In this document: piece after piece, positions 18,189 through 27,285 of the stretch
How positions within the stretch are numbered: position 1 is the first letter of the stretch
Layout of the letters: each line of letters begins with the position of its first letter
DNA from: Kutzneria buriramensis
Lineage (GTDB): Bacteria; Actinomycetota; Actinomycetes; Mycobacteriales; Pseudonocardiaceae
Length of the DNA stretch: 64,000 bases
Assembly: GCF_043575855.1 (NCBI RefSeq)
Contig: NZ_CP144375.1
Coordinates: forward strand, 2,356,001-2,420,000
Reading direction: 5' to 3'
The notes under the pieces: generated by a model
Databases searched by the model: none
What the model saw: only the letters and a program-made list of their open reading frames with translations
What the model was told of the DNA's origin: nothing
Position numbers and translations under genes: made by a program

Positions 18189-19270
18189 TGGCCGGCCGTG
18201 GCTTCGGCGAGCTCGGAAACCGTGTCCAGGACCCGGAAACTGGCCTCGATGTCCTCGTCGGAATACGACGGGTGGCCGCCCGCCGGCGACTTCAGGATCC
18301 GCACGGCCGCCGCGGCGAAGCCGCCGACGCCGGCCCGCCGCGACGCCGCCGCGATCCGGATCAGGTCGATGATCACGCCCGCCGCGTTGCTGGAGTCCTG
18401 CACCTGCAACTTGAGGTCCAGCGACACCGGCGTGCCGGCCCAGCCCTGGCCCTCGATGTTGAGGATCGCCACCTTGTGGTCCTTGAGGTGCGCGACGAAG
18501 CCAGCGGACGGGATCACCTCGACGTTGCCGGTGTCCACGCCGTCCTGGGCCAGCGCGTTGAGCTTGGACTGTCGCTTGCTCGCGCCCTGCTCCCGCAGGT
18601 TGCGGAAGTCCTCGTTGCCGCCGAAGTTCAGCTGGTACGAGCTGGTCAGGGTGAGGCCGCGCTGGCTGAGCAGACCGAGCAGCGCCCGGTGCACCACCGA
18701 GGTGCCGAGGTGGCTGGCCAGGTCGTCGCCGATCAGCGGCACGCCGGCCTGCTCGTAAGCGGCGAGCAGCTCCGGCGACCGCGCTACCAGCTCGGGGGTG
18801 CAGTTGACGAACGCGACCCCGGCGGCCAGTGCCGCGCGGGCGTAGGCAGTGGCCGCCCACTGCAGGCCGGTCGGCAGCGAGTACAGCAGCACCTCGGCGT
18901 CGCTCTCCCGCAGCCGCTGGACCACTCGGCGGAACGCGGGCGAGGTCTCGTCGACGTCCTTTTCGGACAGTCCGGGGTCCACCCCCACATCCACCGCCGG
19001 CAGTTCGCCGGCCAGCAGGGGGTAGTTGTTCGGTTCGGCCAGCACGGCCTGGTGGAACTCGCGGCCCACCTTGTTCGGGTGCGGGTCGAAGGCGGCAACG
19101 AAGCGCAGGTCACTCACCCCGAGGCCGCCGATCCGCGGCCGCTTCACGCCGGGGAATTCAGATTCGGCGATTCCCTGTGCGCTCATCCGACGGTACAGCT
19201 CGGCGCCTTGGAACAGCGCGGAAATGTTGTTGCCGACGCCCGCGACGGCAAGACGAAGCGAAGCCACCAT
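18185..19270 (-). CDS. Myo-inositol-1-phosphate synthase-like cyclase
   Basis: 361 residues, the usual length of actinobacterial Ino1. An NAD site GVGNN is near residue 10. The family core is recognisable: RFVAAFDPHPNKVG, GVAFVNCTPELVA, VPLIGDDLASHLG, SYQLNFGGNEDFRNL followed by Lys-rich SKRQSK, and the C-terminal LKSP. The region between about 25 and 110 diverges from housekeeping Ino1. Housekeeping members convert glucose-6-phosphate to inositol-1-phosphate; Ari2 of aristeromycin biosynthesis is a relative that makes a five-membered carbocycle from fructose-6-phosphate. Position in a coupled operon with kinases, phosphatases and oxidoreductases points to specialised cyclitol or carbocycle formation. 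ATG 19270 follows GGAAGG. Confidence 0.85.
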   Translation of the reverse strand: MVASLRLAVAGVGNNISALFQGAELYRRMSAQGIAESEFPGVKRPRIGGLGVSDLRFVAAFDPHPNKVGREFHQAVLAEPNNYPLLAGELPAVDVGVDPGLSEKDVDETSPAFRRVVQRLRESDAEVLLYSLPTGLQWAATAYARAALAAGVAFVNCTPELVARSPELLAAYEQAGVPLIGDDLASHLGTSVVHRALLGLLSQRGLTLTSSYQLNFGGNEDFRNLREQGASKRQSKLNALAQDGVDTGNVEVIPSAGFVAHLKDHKVAILNIEGQGWAGTPVSLDLKLQVQDSSNAAGVIIDLIRIAAASRRAGVGGFAAAAVRILKSPAGGHPSYSDEDIEASFRVLDTVSELAEATAGQ

Positions 19271-19346
19271 CACACACCTTCCCACAATCAGGTCGATTCG
19301 GCCGGCAAAAACCCGCCGGCATTACGGGAGCTGTCGCGAATAAGGG

Positions 19347-20345
19347 TCATCCAGCGACGACGGACGGCGCGCCGCAACCGCGGCGCATCGCGTCGTCGAG
19401 CAGAACCTGAGCCCGGTAGCCGTCCTCGAAATCGGCCACCGAATTCGAGTCGAGCAGGGCCCGATAGGGATTCATCGAGTTCGGGCCGAACCGCGCGGTC
19501 TCCGCCCCGCCGTCGGCAGTGGTGACGGCGAGCGTGGCGCTGCCGTCCTCCGAGTTCGCGCGGACCTCGGCGACGCCGCCGGCGCCCTGCGCCACGATCC
19601 GCACCTCGCGGCGTCCGGTCGACACCCGGGACACCAGCACCCGCGACCGGGTCGGGCCCGCGTCGTCGGCGAGCAGCACCTCGGCGATGTCCTCGGTCTC
19701 GGCGGCCAGGGTCAGGCCGTCGAACGCGCGCCGCGGATACATCACGGTGGCCGAGCCGTGCACCACCGACCATCGGCCCGGCGCGAGCCAGCGCAGCAGG
19801 TCGAACAGGTGAACGCCCTGGTCACCGAGGGTGCCGGCGCCAGCCGAGGCCAGTCGGTGCCGCCACGGCCACGAGGTCGTCGGGCCAGCCAGGAAGTCGT
19901 GGTGGAACTCCAGGTCCACGCGAGCCAGCGGGCCGAGCGGCCCGGCGCACAACTCGCGGAGCCGATCGAACGCCGGGTTCGCTCGCCACTGGAAGGTGAT
20001 CATGGCAGAGGCCGCCCGGCCGCGCCGCGCGAGCCGCGCCGCCGAGTCGACGTCGGTAGTGAGCGGCTTGTCCGTGACGACGGTGAGGCCGGCGTCCAGG
20101 CCGAGGCCGATCAACTCCTCATGGGTGTCCGGCGGGCTGGCCACCGCGATCGCGTCGATGCCGCCGTCGGCGATCACCTTCGCCACGTCGTCACTGGTCC
20201 GCGGCACGTCGAATCGGCGGGCCAACTCACGGGCCCGGGTCGCGTTGTTCCGATAACAGAGCGCCTCGACGGTCACGCCGTCGCACTCGGCCAACCAGCT
20301 CAGATGATTTGCGCCGAATCCGGCTCCGATCACCGCGAAACGCAC
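19347..20345 (-). CDS. Gfo/Idh/MocA-family oxidoreductase
   Basis: 332 residues. An N-terminal Rossmann domain opens with IGAGFGANH (7-15), and the family motif TDKPLTTDV (about 111-119) contains the conserved Lys. A C-terminal alpha/beta substrate domain includes GAGTLGDQGVHLFDLLRW with the usual Asp-x-x-x-His-like segment. Members dehydrogenate inositols, sugars or amino sugars with NAD(P). Directly upstream of the cyclase gene, it is the natural candidate to oxidise the cyclitol. It is the first gene of the leftward operon; 76 bases separate it from the cyclase gene. Confidence 0.9.
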   Translation of the reverse strand: MRFAVIGAGFGANHLSWLAECDGVTVEALCYRNNATRARELARRFDVPRTSDDVAKVIADGGIDAIAVASPPDTHEELIGLGLDAGLTVVTDKPLTTDVDSAARLARRGRAASAMITFQWRANPAFDRLRELCAGPLGPLARVDLEFHHDFLAGPTTSWPWRHRLASAGAGTLGDQGVHLFDLLRWLAPGRWSVVHGSATVMYPRRAFDGLTLAAETEDIAEVLLADDAGPTRSRVLVSRVSTGRREVRIVAQGAGGVAEVRANSEDGSATLAVTTADGGAETARFGPNSMNPYRALLDSNSVADFEDGYRAQVLLDDAMRRGCGAPSVVAG

Positions 20346-20475
20346 AGAAATTCCCTAATGCGGGCGAGAGCACACAATTCGAACCCCCCAGTTCGTCGCG
20401 TATTGTCAGCGACAGTAGGCACCGCGCCGCGAATCCGCAAGAGCGTCCCGGCGACGCGTGGACGAAATCCTCGGC
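20346..20475 (-). promoter_or_regulatory. Upstream region of the cyclitol-type operon with inverted repeats
   Basis: 130 bases between the MFS stop and the Gfo/Idh start hold two small inverted repeats. One is CGAAC-N6-GTTCG at 20380-20395; the other is TGTC-AGC-GACA at 20404-20414. StrR-type activators recognise GTTCG/CGAAC half-sites, but in the opposite order and with wider spacing, so a StrR site is not established. This is the only non-coding gap of the operon large enough for a promoter. Confidence 0.3.
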
Positions 20476-21672
20476 TCAGTTGGGTTCCGGCGAGGGCTGC
20501 GGGCGCAGCGCCGGCACCGACGCGGCCACCAGGACGACCAAGAAGCCGGCGGTGGCAGCCAGCCCGGCCACCACGAACGCCCCGCGCAGGCCGCCGACGG
20601 GCAGCACCGACCCCACGATCGCCGAGCCGATCGCGCTGCCACCAAGGAAAACCGCCGTCACCCAGGCGAACGCCTCGGTGACCGTGCCGCGCGGCGCGAT
20701 CTTGCCGATCAGCACGAAGCCACACGTGAGCACCGGAGCCAGGCCGAAGCCGGCGACCGCCATGAGCGCCACGGTGCCGGCCGCGCCGAGCATGAACACC
20801 AGCGGCCAGGTGCAGACCGCCAGCCCCAGCACCAGAAACACCATGCGCCGCAACGGATCCCCGGACCAGTTCCGCGCGCCGTAGCCGAGGCCGCCGATCA
20901 AGCTGCCGAACGAGAAGGCCCCCAGCAGCACGCCGGAGAACCCGGGCAGGCCGGCCTGTTCCGCGTAGGCGACGGTCGCCACGTTCAACACTCCGACCAC
21001 GCCCCCGATGCACATCATGCCGAGCAGCACCATCAACAGCAGCCGGGACCGCAACGCACCGGCCCAGTCCCGGGCCCGCGGCTCGCCGCGCCAGGCGCGG
21101 ACCGGCCGGATGGACACGAACGTGGCGGCACCGGCGATGCCGAGCGTGCCGATGACCAGCAGCGCGGCCGTGGTCGAGGTCAGGGCGGCGAGCCCGACCA
21201 CCATCAGCGGCCCGGCCACGAACAGGATGTTCTGCAGGGCCGTGTCCAACGCGTAGGCAACCTCCACAGTGGACTCGTCCGGCAGCACGCTGGACCACAT
21301 GCTGCGCAGGGCCGGTTCGAGCGGCGGCATCAGGAAGCCGGCCAGCGCCACCCCGATCAGCGCCATCGGCAGCGAGTCCGCGCCGAGCACGGCCAGCAGC
21401 ACGAAGCCGAGTCCGGAGCCGATCGCGCCGCTCAGCAGCGTGACCAACTGCCCGCGCTGGTCCACGATCCGGCCGAGCACCGGGCCGCCGACCGCGGAGC
21501 AGAGGCCGTACAGTGCGGCGGCGGTGCCGACCTCGGCGTACGGCACGTCGTGCGCGCGCAGGAACAGAACGATAGCCAGTGCGCTCATGCCGTTGGGAAG
21601 GCGACCGAAGAAATTGCTGGAAAGCAGGCTCAGCGCGTGCGGCTGCGCGAGGCAGTGCAGGTACTTCCGCAT
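20476..21672 (-). CDS. MFS transporter (12 TMS)
   Basis: 398 residues with about twelve helices and an MFS motif-A-like loop GRIVDQRGQLV after helix 2. ATG 21672 is preferred because GGGGAA precedes it and helix 1 follows; ATG 21708 is possible. It is a candidate exporter of the cluster product. It runs in the same direction as the cyclitol-type operon, 130 bases upstream of it, and is divergent from the GMC oxidoreductase gene, with 208 bases between the starts. The substrate is not readable from sequence. Confidence 0.85.
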   Translation of the reverse strand: MRKYLHCLAQPHALSLLSSNFFGRLPNGMSALAIVLFLRAHDVPYAEVGTAAALYGLCSAVGGPVLGRIVDQRGQLVTLLSGAIGSGLGFVLLAVLGADSLPMALIGVALAGFLMPPLEPALRSMWSSVLPDESTVEVAYALDTALQNILFVAGPLMVVGLAALTSTTAALLVIGTLGIAGAATFVSIRPVRAWRGEPRARDWAGALRSRLLLMVLLGMMCIGGVVGVLNVATVAYAEQAGLPGFSGVLLGAFSFGSLIGGLGYGARNWSGDPLRRMVFLVLGLAVCTWPLVFMLGAAGTVALMAVAGFGLAPVLTCGFVLIGKIAPRGTVTEAFAWVTAVFLGGSAIGSAIVGSVLPVGGLRGAFVVAGLAATAGFLVVLVAASVPALRPQPSPEPN

Positions 21673-21880
21673 CGTTCCCCATTCCCCATCGGCGTCGACC
21701 TCGGCCATCGTTCCGCATGGGGCACCGAGGTTCAACGGCACGGTGGACACCTCGGACGCACCGGTGCGAGACTGCGTCAGCCCGGACTTTCTCGTCCGAT
21801 GCGCACAGTTTCCGGGGGCCGCGGGACATGGGAGCGGCCCCGGAATCGATTTCCTTCCGGACTGGTCCCGAGGAGATTTC

Positions 21881-23356
21881 ATGCCCGAGAAAACCGGTTA
21901 CGACGTTCTCGTGCTCGGCGGCGGGGTTGCCGGCTGCGTGCTCGCGACGCGCCTGAGCGAGGACCCGAGCCGCTCGGTCTGCCTGGTCGAGGCGGGTCCC
22001 GATTACGGCCCCGACCGGGCGAAGTGGCCTGCGAAGGCCCTGGACGCGCGGGTGCTGCCGCGTGACGACGTGTGGGAGAAGCAGTCCGCGCCCTACCGCA
22101 TCCGGGCCAAGGTGGTCGGCGGCTCGTCATGTGTGAACGGCTGCTGGCACACCTGGGGTTCGGCCAGCGATTTCGCGGAATGGGCCGCGCTGGGCGGCGC
22201 TGGCTGGTCGGCCGACTCGCTGGGGCAATTCCGCCGAATCGTTGCCGAGAAGATGAGGTTGCGCGCGATTCCGGCCAGCGAATTGTCGGTGTGGAGCAGC
22301 AGCTCGCTGGCGGCCGCCGCCGAGCTGGGCTATCCGGAGGACGCCGACATGAGCGCGCCCGGGGTTGGCCCCGGCTACGGGTGTCCGCCGGTCAACGCCA
22401 TTGGCGATCTCCGCTGGAATGTGGCATTCGCCTATCTGGACGAGGCGCGGTCGCGGCCGAATCTGCGGATCTTGAGCGGCGCGACGGTGAACCGCCTGGT
22501 GCTGGCCGACGGCCGGGTGACCGGCGCCGAGGTCGACCTCGCCGGCGAGCAGGTCACCCTGACCGCGGACACCTATCTGCTGTCCGCCGGCACCTACGGC
22601 TCGCCGTCGGTGCTGCTGCGCAGCGGCATCGGCCCGGCCGAGCACCTGGCCGAGGTCGGCATCCGGACCGTCGTGGACCTGCCGGGCGTCGGCGCGAACC
22701 TGGTCGACCACTCCTGCCTGGTGCTGCCGCTGACTCCGACCGCCGAGCTGAACGCCGCGCTGCTGGCGAAGGAGGAGGCCGGCGACCTGTACGCCAGCCA
22801 GGTGGCGATCAAGGCGGCGACGGAGTTCTGCGACGAGGGCGCCTGGGACCTGCACCTGCTACCTACGGCCGGCGCGCCGCTGTTCGGCACGCTGCCGCGC
22901 GGCCGGTACGAGGTCGGCATCGCGGCGTTCCTGATGAAGCCGGCGTCGCGGGGCCGGCTGCGGCTGCGGTCCGCGGACTACGGCGTGGGGCCGGACATCG
23001 ACCCCGCGCTGTTCACCGACCCGGACGGCCGGGACCTCGCGGTCGGCCGCCGCGGCCTGGAACTGGCCGCCGAACTCGCGGCCAGCGCGCCATTGAAGGC
23101 ATGGGCCAGCCCGCGCGACGAGACCCGGCCGCAGGACGCATCCGACGAGCACCTGCGCTCGCGGGCCGGCACCTACTGGCACCCGATCGGCACCTGCGCG
23201 CTAGGTGACGTTGTCGACGGCGACGCCAAGGTGCAAGGCGTGGAGAACCTGCACGTCATCGACGCCTCGATTCTGCCGACCATCCCGCGGTCCAACACCC
23301 AGCTGCCGACGCTCGCGGTGGCGGAGATGCTGGCCGGCCGGCTGGCGAACCGGTGA
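21881..23356 (+). CDS. GMC-family FAD-dependent oxidoreductase
   Basis: 491 residues. The ADP-binding fold GGGVAGCVLATRL begins near residue 13, the GMC signature region is VVGGSSCVNGC (about 77-87), and the C-terminal active-site stretch is YWHPIGTCALGD with the catalytic His. Members oxidise alcohols (choline, glucose, cyclitols) to aldehydes or ketones with O2 or a quinone. It starts at ATG 21881 behind AGGAG. Its stop overlaps the next SDR start (GTGA), so the two redox enzymes are coupled. It probably acts on the cyclitol or an alcohol side chain; the exact substrate is unknown. Confidence 0.9.
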   Translation: MPEKTGYDVLVLGGGVAGCVLATRLSEDPSRSVCLVEAGPDYGPDRAKWPAKALDARVLPRDDVWEKQSAPYRIRAKVVGGSSCVNGCWHTWGSASDFAEWAALGGAGWSADSLGQFRRIVAEKMRLRAIPASELSVWSSSSLAAAAELGYPEDADMSAPGVGPGYGCPPVNAIGDLRWNVAFAYLDEARSRPNLRILSGATVNRLVLADGRVTGAEVDLAGEQVTLTADTYLLSAGTYGSPSVLLRSGIGPAEHLAEVGIRTVVDLPGVGANLVDHSCLVLPLTPTAELNAALLAKEEAGDLYASQVAIKAATEFCDEGAWDLHLLPTAGAPLFGTLPRGRYEVGIAAFLMKPASRGRLRLRSADYGVGPDIDPALFTDPDGRDLAVGRRGLELAAELAASAPLKAWASPRDETRPQDASDEHLRSRAGTYWHPIGTCALGDVVDGDAKVQGVENLHVIDASILPTIPRSNTQLPTLAVAEMLAGRLANR

Positions 23357-24087
23357 CCGCGGCGGACGAACAGGTCGCGCTGGTCACCGGGGCGTCGCGG
23401 GGCATCGGCCGGGCGATCGCGGAGCAGCTGTCCGCCGCCGGCTACGCGGTGGTGATCAACCATCGGGACTCGGCCGACGACGCCGGGGCGCTGGCCCGGC
23501 GGCTCGAGCGCGGCATGGTCGTGCAGGCCGATGTCGCAGACCCGGTGGCGGTGCGGGCGATGGCCGCGCGGGTCATGGCGACCTACGGGCGGCTGGACGT
23601 GCTGGTGAACAACGCCGGCGCGACCATGCCCGGGGACTGGCGGACGCTGGCTCCGGAGACCTGGCGGCGCTGCATCGACGTGAACCTGACCAGCGTCTTC
23701 AACTGCATCCAGGTGTTCGCACCGATGCTGGCCCGCACCGGCCGGGGCCGCGTGGTGAACATCGGGTCCACCTACGCCGGCATGGGAGTCGGAGTGATCG
23801 CCGGGTACGCCGCGGCCAAGGCCGGCGTGATCGCGCTGACCACGTCGTTCGCCCGGGAGCTGGCACCGCAGGTGGCGGTGAACCTGATCGCCCCCGGCAA
23901 CATCGACACCGAGATGACCCGGTCGGTCGGGGACGAGTTCGTGCAGTCGGTGATCGACCGGACGCCGCTGCGACGGCTCGGTGATCCGGCCGACATCGCC
24001 GCCCTGGTGCGGTTCCTGGTGTCCGAGAACGCCGCGTTCATCACCGGGCAGACGATCGTGTCCGACGGCGGGCACGCGCTGGGCTGA
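23353..24087 (+). CDS. Short-chain dehydrogenase/reductase (FabG-like)
   Basis: 244 residues, classical SDR. TGASRGIG lies at about 12-19, LVNNAG at about 84-89, and the catalytic Ser-Tyr-Lys in NIGSTYAGMG and GYAAAKAG. The C-terminal FITGQTIVSDGGHALG is typical of FabG-like enzymes. GTG 23353 overlaps the GMC stop by four bases. With the GMC enzyme it could carry out a stereochemical inversion by oxidation then reduction; this is inference. A long palindrome follows the stop. Confidence 0.92.
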   Translation: MTAADEQVALVTGASRGIGRAIAEQLSAAGYAVVINHRDSADDAGALARRLERGMVVQADVADPVAVRAMAARVMATYGRLDVLVNNAGATMPGDWRTLAPETWRRCIDVNLTSVFNCIQVFAPMLARTGRGRVVNIGSTYAGMGVGVIAGYAAAKAGVIALTTSFARELAPQVAVNLIAPGNIDTEMTRSVGDEFVQSVIDRTPLRRLGDPADIAALVRFLVSENAAFITGQTIVSDGGHALG

Positions 24088-24091
24088 GACG

Positions 24092-24127
24092 CGCACATGC
24101 CCGGCCGCCGGCGGCCGGGCATGTGCG
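24092..24127. terminator. 36-base perfect palindrome between convergent genes
   Basis: Bases 24092-24109 are the exact reverse complement of 24110-24127 (18-bp arms, no spacer, GC-rich). It lies five bases after the SDR stop and 26 bases before the stop of the opposing MFS gene. It probably terminates transcription in both directions. No U-run follows, as is common in high-GC actinobacteria. Confidence 0.7.
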
Positions 24128-24153
24128 ACTGGCTTGATTACACAGTTGAACGG

Positions 24154-25620
24154 TCAGACCGACGCCAGACGAGGTTCCTCGAGGACCGCGATGCGGGCGG
24201 CGGCGACGGCCGCGGTGCGCAGCGCCCATCTGGTCGTGGCGAGGAAACCCAGTACCAGTACCACAACGCCGCAACCAGCCATGAGAAGCCAGCTGGCGTG
24301 GCTGGCCGCGGGAAAGCCCGTGCGGAACGGTCCGACAACCCGGGCGGTGGCCACCGAGCCGAGGATCGCCACGCCGAGCGAGACGCCAACCTGGCGGCTG
24401 GTCGCCGCGATCCCGGACGCCACACCCGCCTGCGATCTCGGCATTCCCGACACGGCCGTGTTGGTGATGGGCGCGTTCAGCAGGCCGAAGCCGATGCCGA
24501 ACACGACGTACGCGATGACGAGATACCAGACAGGCGTGTCGGCGGCGAGCACCGAGAGCAGCCCGCCACAGACGGCGACGCCGACGCCGGCGACAGCGAG
24601 CGGCAGCCGCGGGCCACGCGCGGCGACGATGCGGCCGGACACCGGGGAGAACAGCGCCGCCGGCAAGGCCATCGGCAGCGTGATCAGGCCAGCCTGCAGC
24701 GGGGTCAGTCCCCGAACGCTCTGCAGGTACAGGGCGTTCAGGAACAGGAAGCCGGCCATGCCGGCGTAGCCGCAGACCGCCGAGACGGTCGCCGCCGTGA
24801 ACGGCACACTGCGGAAGAATCGCGGGTCCACCAAGGGATCCGTGCGGCGGCTCTCGTACCAGAGCAGCAACACCCCGGACACCGCGGCGGCGACGAGGCA
24901 GGCGATGATCGACGACGACCCCCAGCCCGCGCCAGGGCCTTCGATGATCGCGAACGTCGACGTCATCAACAGGACGATCACCAGCACCTGGCCGACCGGG
25001 TCCAGCGGGCGTGGACGGTCGGCCTTCGAGTCGGGCACGTACACCGCGGTCAGCACGATCGCCAGCACGCAGATCGGCAGGTTCAACCAGAAGATCGACT
25101 GCCAGCCGCCGGTGTCCACGAGCACCCCGCCGACCACCGGTCCCAGCGCCATGCTCAGGCCAGCCACGCCGGCCCAGACACCGATCGCCTGGGCGCGCTC
25201 CCGAGCCTCGGTGAAGGTGTTGGTGACAATGGACATCGCCACCGGGTTCAGCATCGAGCCGCCGACCGCCTGCACCATGCGGAAGGCGATCAGCGCGCCG
25301 ATGTTCGGGGCCAGGCTGCACAGCAGCGAGCCGATGCCGAAAACCGCGAGGCCGACCTGGAAGGTGCCCCGGCGGCCGAACCGGTCGGCGGTCGAGCCGG
25401 ACAACATCAGCAGGCTGGCCAGCACCAGCGTGTAGGCGTCGATCGTCCACTGTAGACCCGTGACCGGCGCGTTCAGGTCGCGCTGGATCGCCGGCAGGGC
25501 CAGGTTGACGATCGTGTTGTCCAGGCCGACGATCAGTGTGCTCATGCAACAGATCGCGAGCACCAGTGACTTGCGTCGACGGCTCAGCATGTCACCCCTA
25601 GGCAGAAGACGTCGTGACAT
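24154..25620 (-). CDS. DHA2-type MFS transporter (14 TMS)
   Basis: 488 residues with about fourteen helices. DHA2 features: LDNTIVNLALPAI in helix 1, ADRFGRRG in the motif A loop, and GSMLNPVAMSIV in the motif B region. ATG 25620 has a good GAGGAG site nine bases upstream and is 16 bases after the FAH-family stop; ATG 25590 is an alternative. It is the last gene of the leftward operon that starts with the GH3 gene, so it is a likely exporter of that operon's product. Confidence 0.9.
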   Translation of the reverse strand: MSRRLLPRGDMLSRRRKSLVLAICCMSTLIVGLDNTIVNLALPAIQRDLNAPVTGLQWTIDAYTLVLASLLMLSGSTADRFGRRGTFQVGLAVFGIGSLLCSLAPNIGALIAFRMVQAVGGSMLNPVAMSIVTNTFTEARERAQAIGVWAGVAGLSMALGPVVGGVLVDTGGWQSIFWLNLPICVLAIVLTAVYVPDSKADRPRPLDPVGQVLVIVLLMTSTFAIIEGPGAGWGSSSIIACLVAAAVSGVLLLWYESRRTDPLVDPRFFRSVPFTAATVSAVCGYAGMAGFLFLNALYLQSVRGLTPLQAGLITLPMALPAALFSPVSGRIVAARGPRLPLAVAGVGVAVCGGLLSVLAADTPVWYLVIAYVVFGIGFGLLNAPITNTAVSGMPRSQAGVASGIAATSRQVGVSLGVAILGSVATARVVGPFRTGFPAASHASWLLMAGCGVVVLVLGFLATTRWALRTAAVAAARIAVLEEPRLASV

Positions 25621-25636
25621 CCGAGAGTACTCCTCA

Positions 25637-26389
25637 TCATGCCGACGCCGTGGCGGCGGCGCGCACCGGGTGGGACAGCTCGCCGATGCCGCCGATGCGC
25701 ACGGTGATCTCGTCGCCGTCCCGCATCGAGCCGCCGCCGGCCGGCGTGCCGGTGAGGATCACGTCGCCGGGCAGCAGCGTCATCAGGCGGCTGCACCGGG
25801 CCACCAGCGTGCCGACATCGCGGATCATCTGACTCGTCGAGCCGTCTTGTCTGAGCTCGCCGTTGACAGTGGTGCGGATCGTCAGGTCGCCCGGGTCGAC
25901 AGCGGTGTCGATCCACGGGCCCAGTGGGCAGAACGTGTCGAAGCTCTTGGCCTTGGTCCAGTGACCGCCAGGCAGACCGACGTCCCAGGCCGTCACGTCG
26001 TTGCCACAGGTGTAGCCGTGCACCACCGAACCCCAGTCGTCCGGCGACACGTCCCGGCATCGAGCGCCGATCACGACGGCGAGTTCCCCCTCGAATCGGA
26101 CGTCCTCGGCGTTCGGCGGCAGCAGCACAGGGTCGCCGGGGCCGATCACCGCGGTCGACGGCTTCAGGTTGACCACAAGGTCGTCCGTCGTCGCCTCGCC
26201 GTAATTGCGGCCGATCACCAGCACCTTGCTCGGCCGAACCGGGGCCAGCAGTCGGACGTCGTCGAGGGCGAACTCCCCGTCCGCCAGATCGAATTCGCCG
26301 AACACGTCCCCGACGACGCGTCGGATCACACCGCCGTCGACCACCCCGTGGTCTTCTCGGCCACCGACGGAGAACCTAGCAGTCAACAC
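25637..26389 (-). CDS. Fumarylacetoacetate hydrolase (FAH) family protein
   Basis: 250 residues. The metal site of the family is seen in FEGELAVVIG (Glu pair) and GNDVTAWD (Asp), and the typical C-terminal GDVILTGTPAG is present. Members cleave or decarboxylate beta-diketo acids or isomerise 2-oxo-enoates. GTG 26389 is chosen because AGGAG precedes it and homology starts there; this makes it overlap the LLM stop by seven bases. Its placement among GH3, enolase-superfamily and LLM genes suggests processing of a 2-oxo acid or acyl-pyruvate-like unit; inference only. Confidence 0.88.
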   Translation of the reverse strand: MLTARFSVGGREDHGVVDGGVIRRVVGDVFGEFDLADGEFALDDVRLLAPVRPSKVLVIGRNYGEATTDDLVVNLKPSTAVIGPGDPVLLPPNAEDVRFEGELAVVIGARCRDVSPDDWGSVVHGYTCGNDVTAWDVGLPGGHWTKAKSFDTFCPLGPWIDTAVDPGDLTIRTTVNGELRQDGSTSQMIRDVGTLVARCSRLMTLLPGDVILTGTPAGGGSMRDGDEITVRIGGIGELSHPVRAAATASA

Positions 26390-27285
26390 GTTCCACTCCT
26401 GTCTGCGAGTTCTTCCCACGCCGCCTCGGTGCGGCGCACGGCCGTCTCGGCGTCCACGTCCGGGGACCCGATCTCCGGGTCGAAGTTGGGGTCGAGAAAC
26501 GCCTCGGTCAGTCCGGTGCCGGCGAGTTCGGAGAGGTCCTCGCGGATCTTCGCCGGAGTACCGGTGAACGGCTCGTTCTCGTCGCGGGCGCGGACACGAA
26601 CCGCCACCCGGCAGGCGAACCGGAGGCGGCCCGGATCGGCGGCGGCGTCGCGCACCGCCGCCACGGACGCTCGGATCGTGGCGAAATCCGCCTTGCTGCT
26701 GCCGATCCACCCGTCGCAGCTCCGGCCGGCGCGGCGCAGCGCGCGGGGGCTGCTGCCACCCAGCAGGATCGGCGGATGCGGCGCCTGCACCGGCTTGGGT
26801 TCCATCCGGCACCGCGGGATCCGGAAGAACTCACCTTCGTGCTCGGGCGTTTCCTCGGTCCACAGATTCTTCAGCGCGGCGATGAACTCGTCGGACCGGC
26901 GGCCCATCCCCTGCTGCGCCACACCGGCCGCGGTGTGTTCCGCGTCGGAGCGGCCGATGCCCAGTCCGACGTCGATCCGGCCACCCGACAACACGTCCAG
27001 CGTCGCGACCTGCTTGGCCAGCACGGCCGGCGTGAACAGCGGGATGCCCAGCACGGCGACACCAATGCGGATGGCGTCGGTGTGCGCGGCGAGGTGGGCC
27101 ATGGTCACAATCGGGTCCAGCACGCTGCGATGCGCCGCGCCCCACGACCCGTCAACCGGCGACAGCAGCCGTTGGAAGGTCCACAGCGAGTGGTAGCCGA
27201 ACTCCTCCGCGCGCCGAGCCAGGTGAGCCAGGTTGGCCGCGGTCGCCCAGGCCCCGGAGACCGGGGCCGCAACTCCGATCTTCAC
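26383..27285 (-). CDS. Luciferase-like (LLM class) F420/flavin-dependent oxidoreductase
   Basis: 300 residues of the bacterial luciferase-like TIM-barrel class. Features include LARRAEEFGYHSLWTF (about 23-38), IRIGVAVLGIPLFTPAVLAKQVATLD and RIDVGLGIGRSDAE in the first half, and PPILLGGSSPRAL in the middle. The strands resemble the F420-dependent branch common in actinomycetes. Members oxidise or reduce small molecules with F420 or FMN. GTG 27285 sits in a GTGA overlap with the enolase-superfamily stop. Confidence 0.88.
   Translation of the reverse strand: MKIGVAAPVSGAWATAANLAHLARRAEEFGYHSLWTFQRLLSPVDGSWGAAHRSVLDPIVTMAHLAAHTDAIRIGVAVLGIPLFTPAVLAKQVATLDVLSGGRIDVGLGIGRSDAEHTAAGVAQQGMGRRSDEFIAALKNLWTEETPEHEGEFFRIPRCRMEPKPVQAPHPPILLGGSSPRALRRAGRSCDGWIGSSKADFATIRASVAAVRDAAADPGRLRFACRVAVRVRARDENEPFTGTPAKIREDLSELAGTGLTEAFLDPNFDPEIGSPDVDAETAVRRTEAAWEELADRSGTC

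Noticed and set aside
20458..22065. A 535-codon plus-strand frame across the MFS gene at 20.5-21.7 kb
   Set aside because: The minus-strand MFS protein has twelve clean helices and family motifs. The plus frame is Gln/His/Arg-rich low-complexity sequence and runs through the intergenic gap into the GMC gene out of frame.
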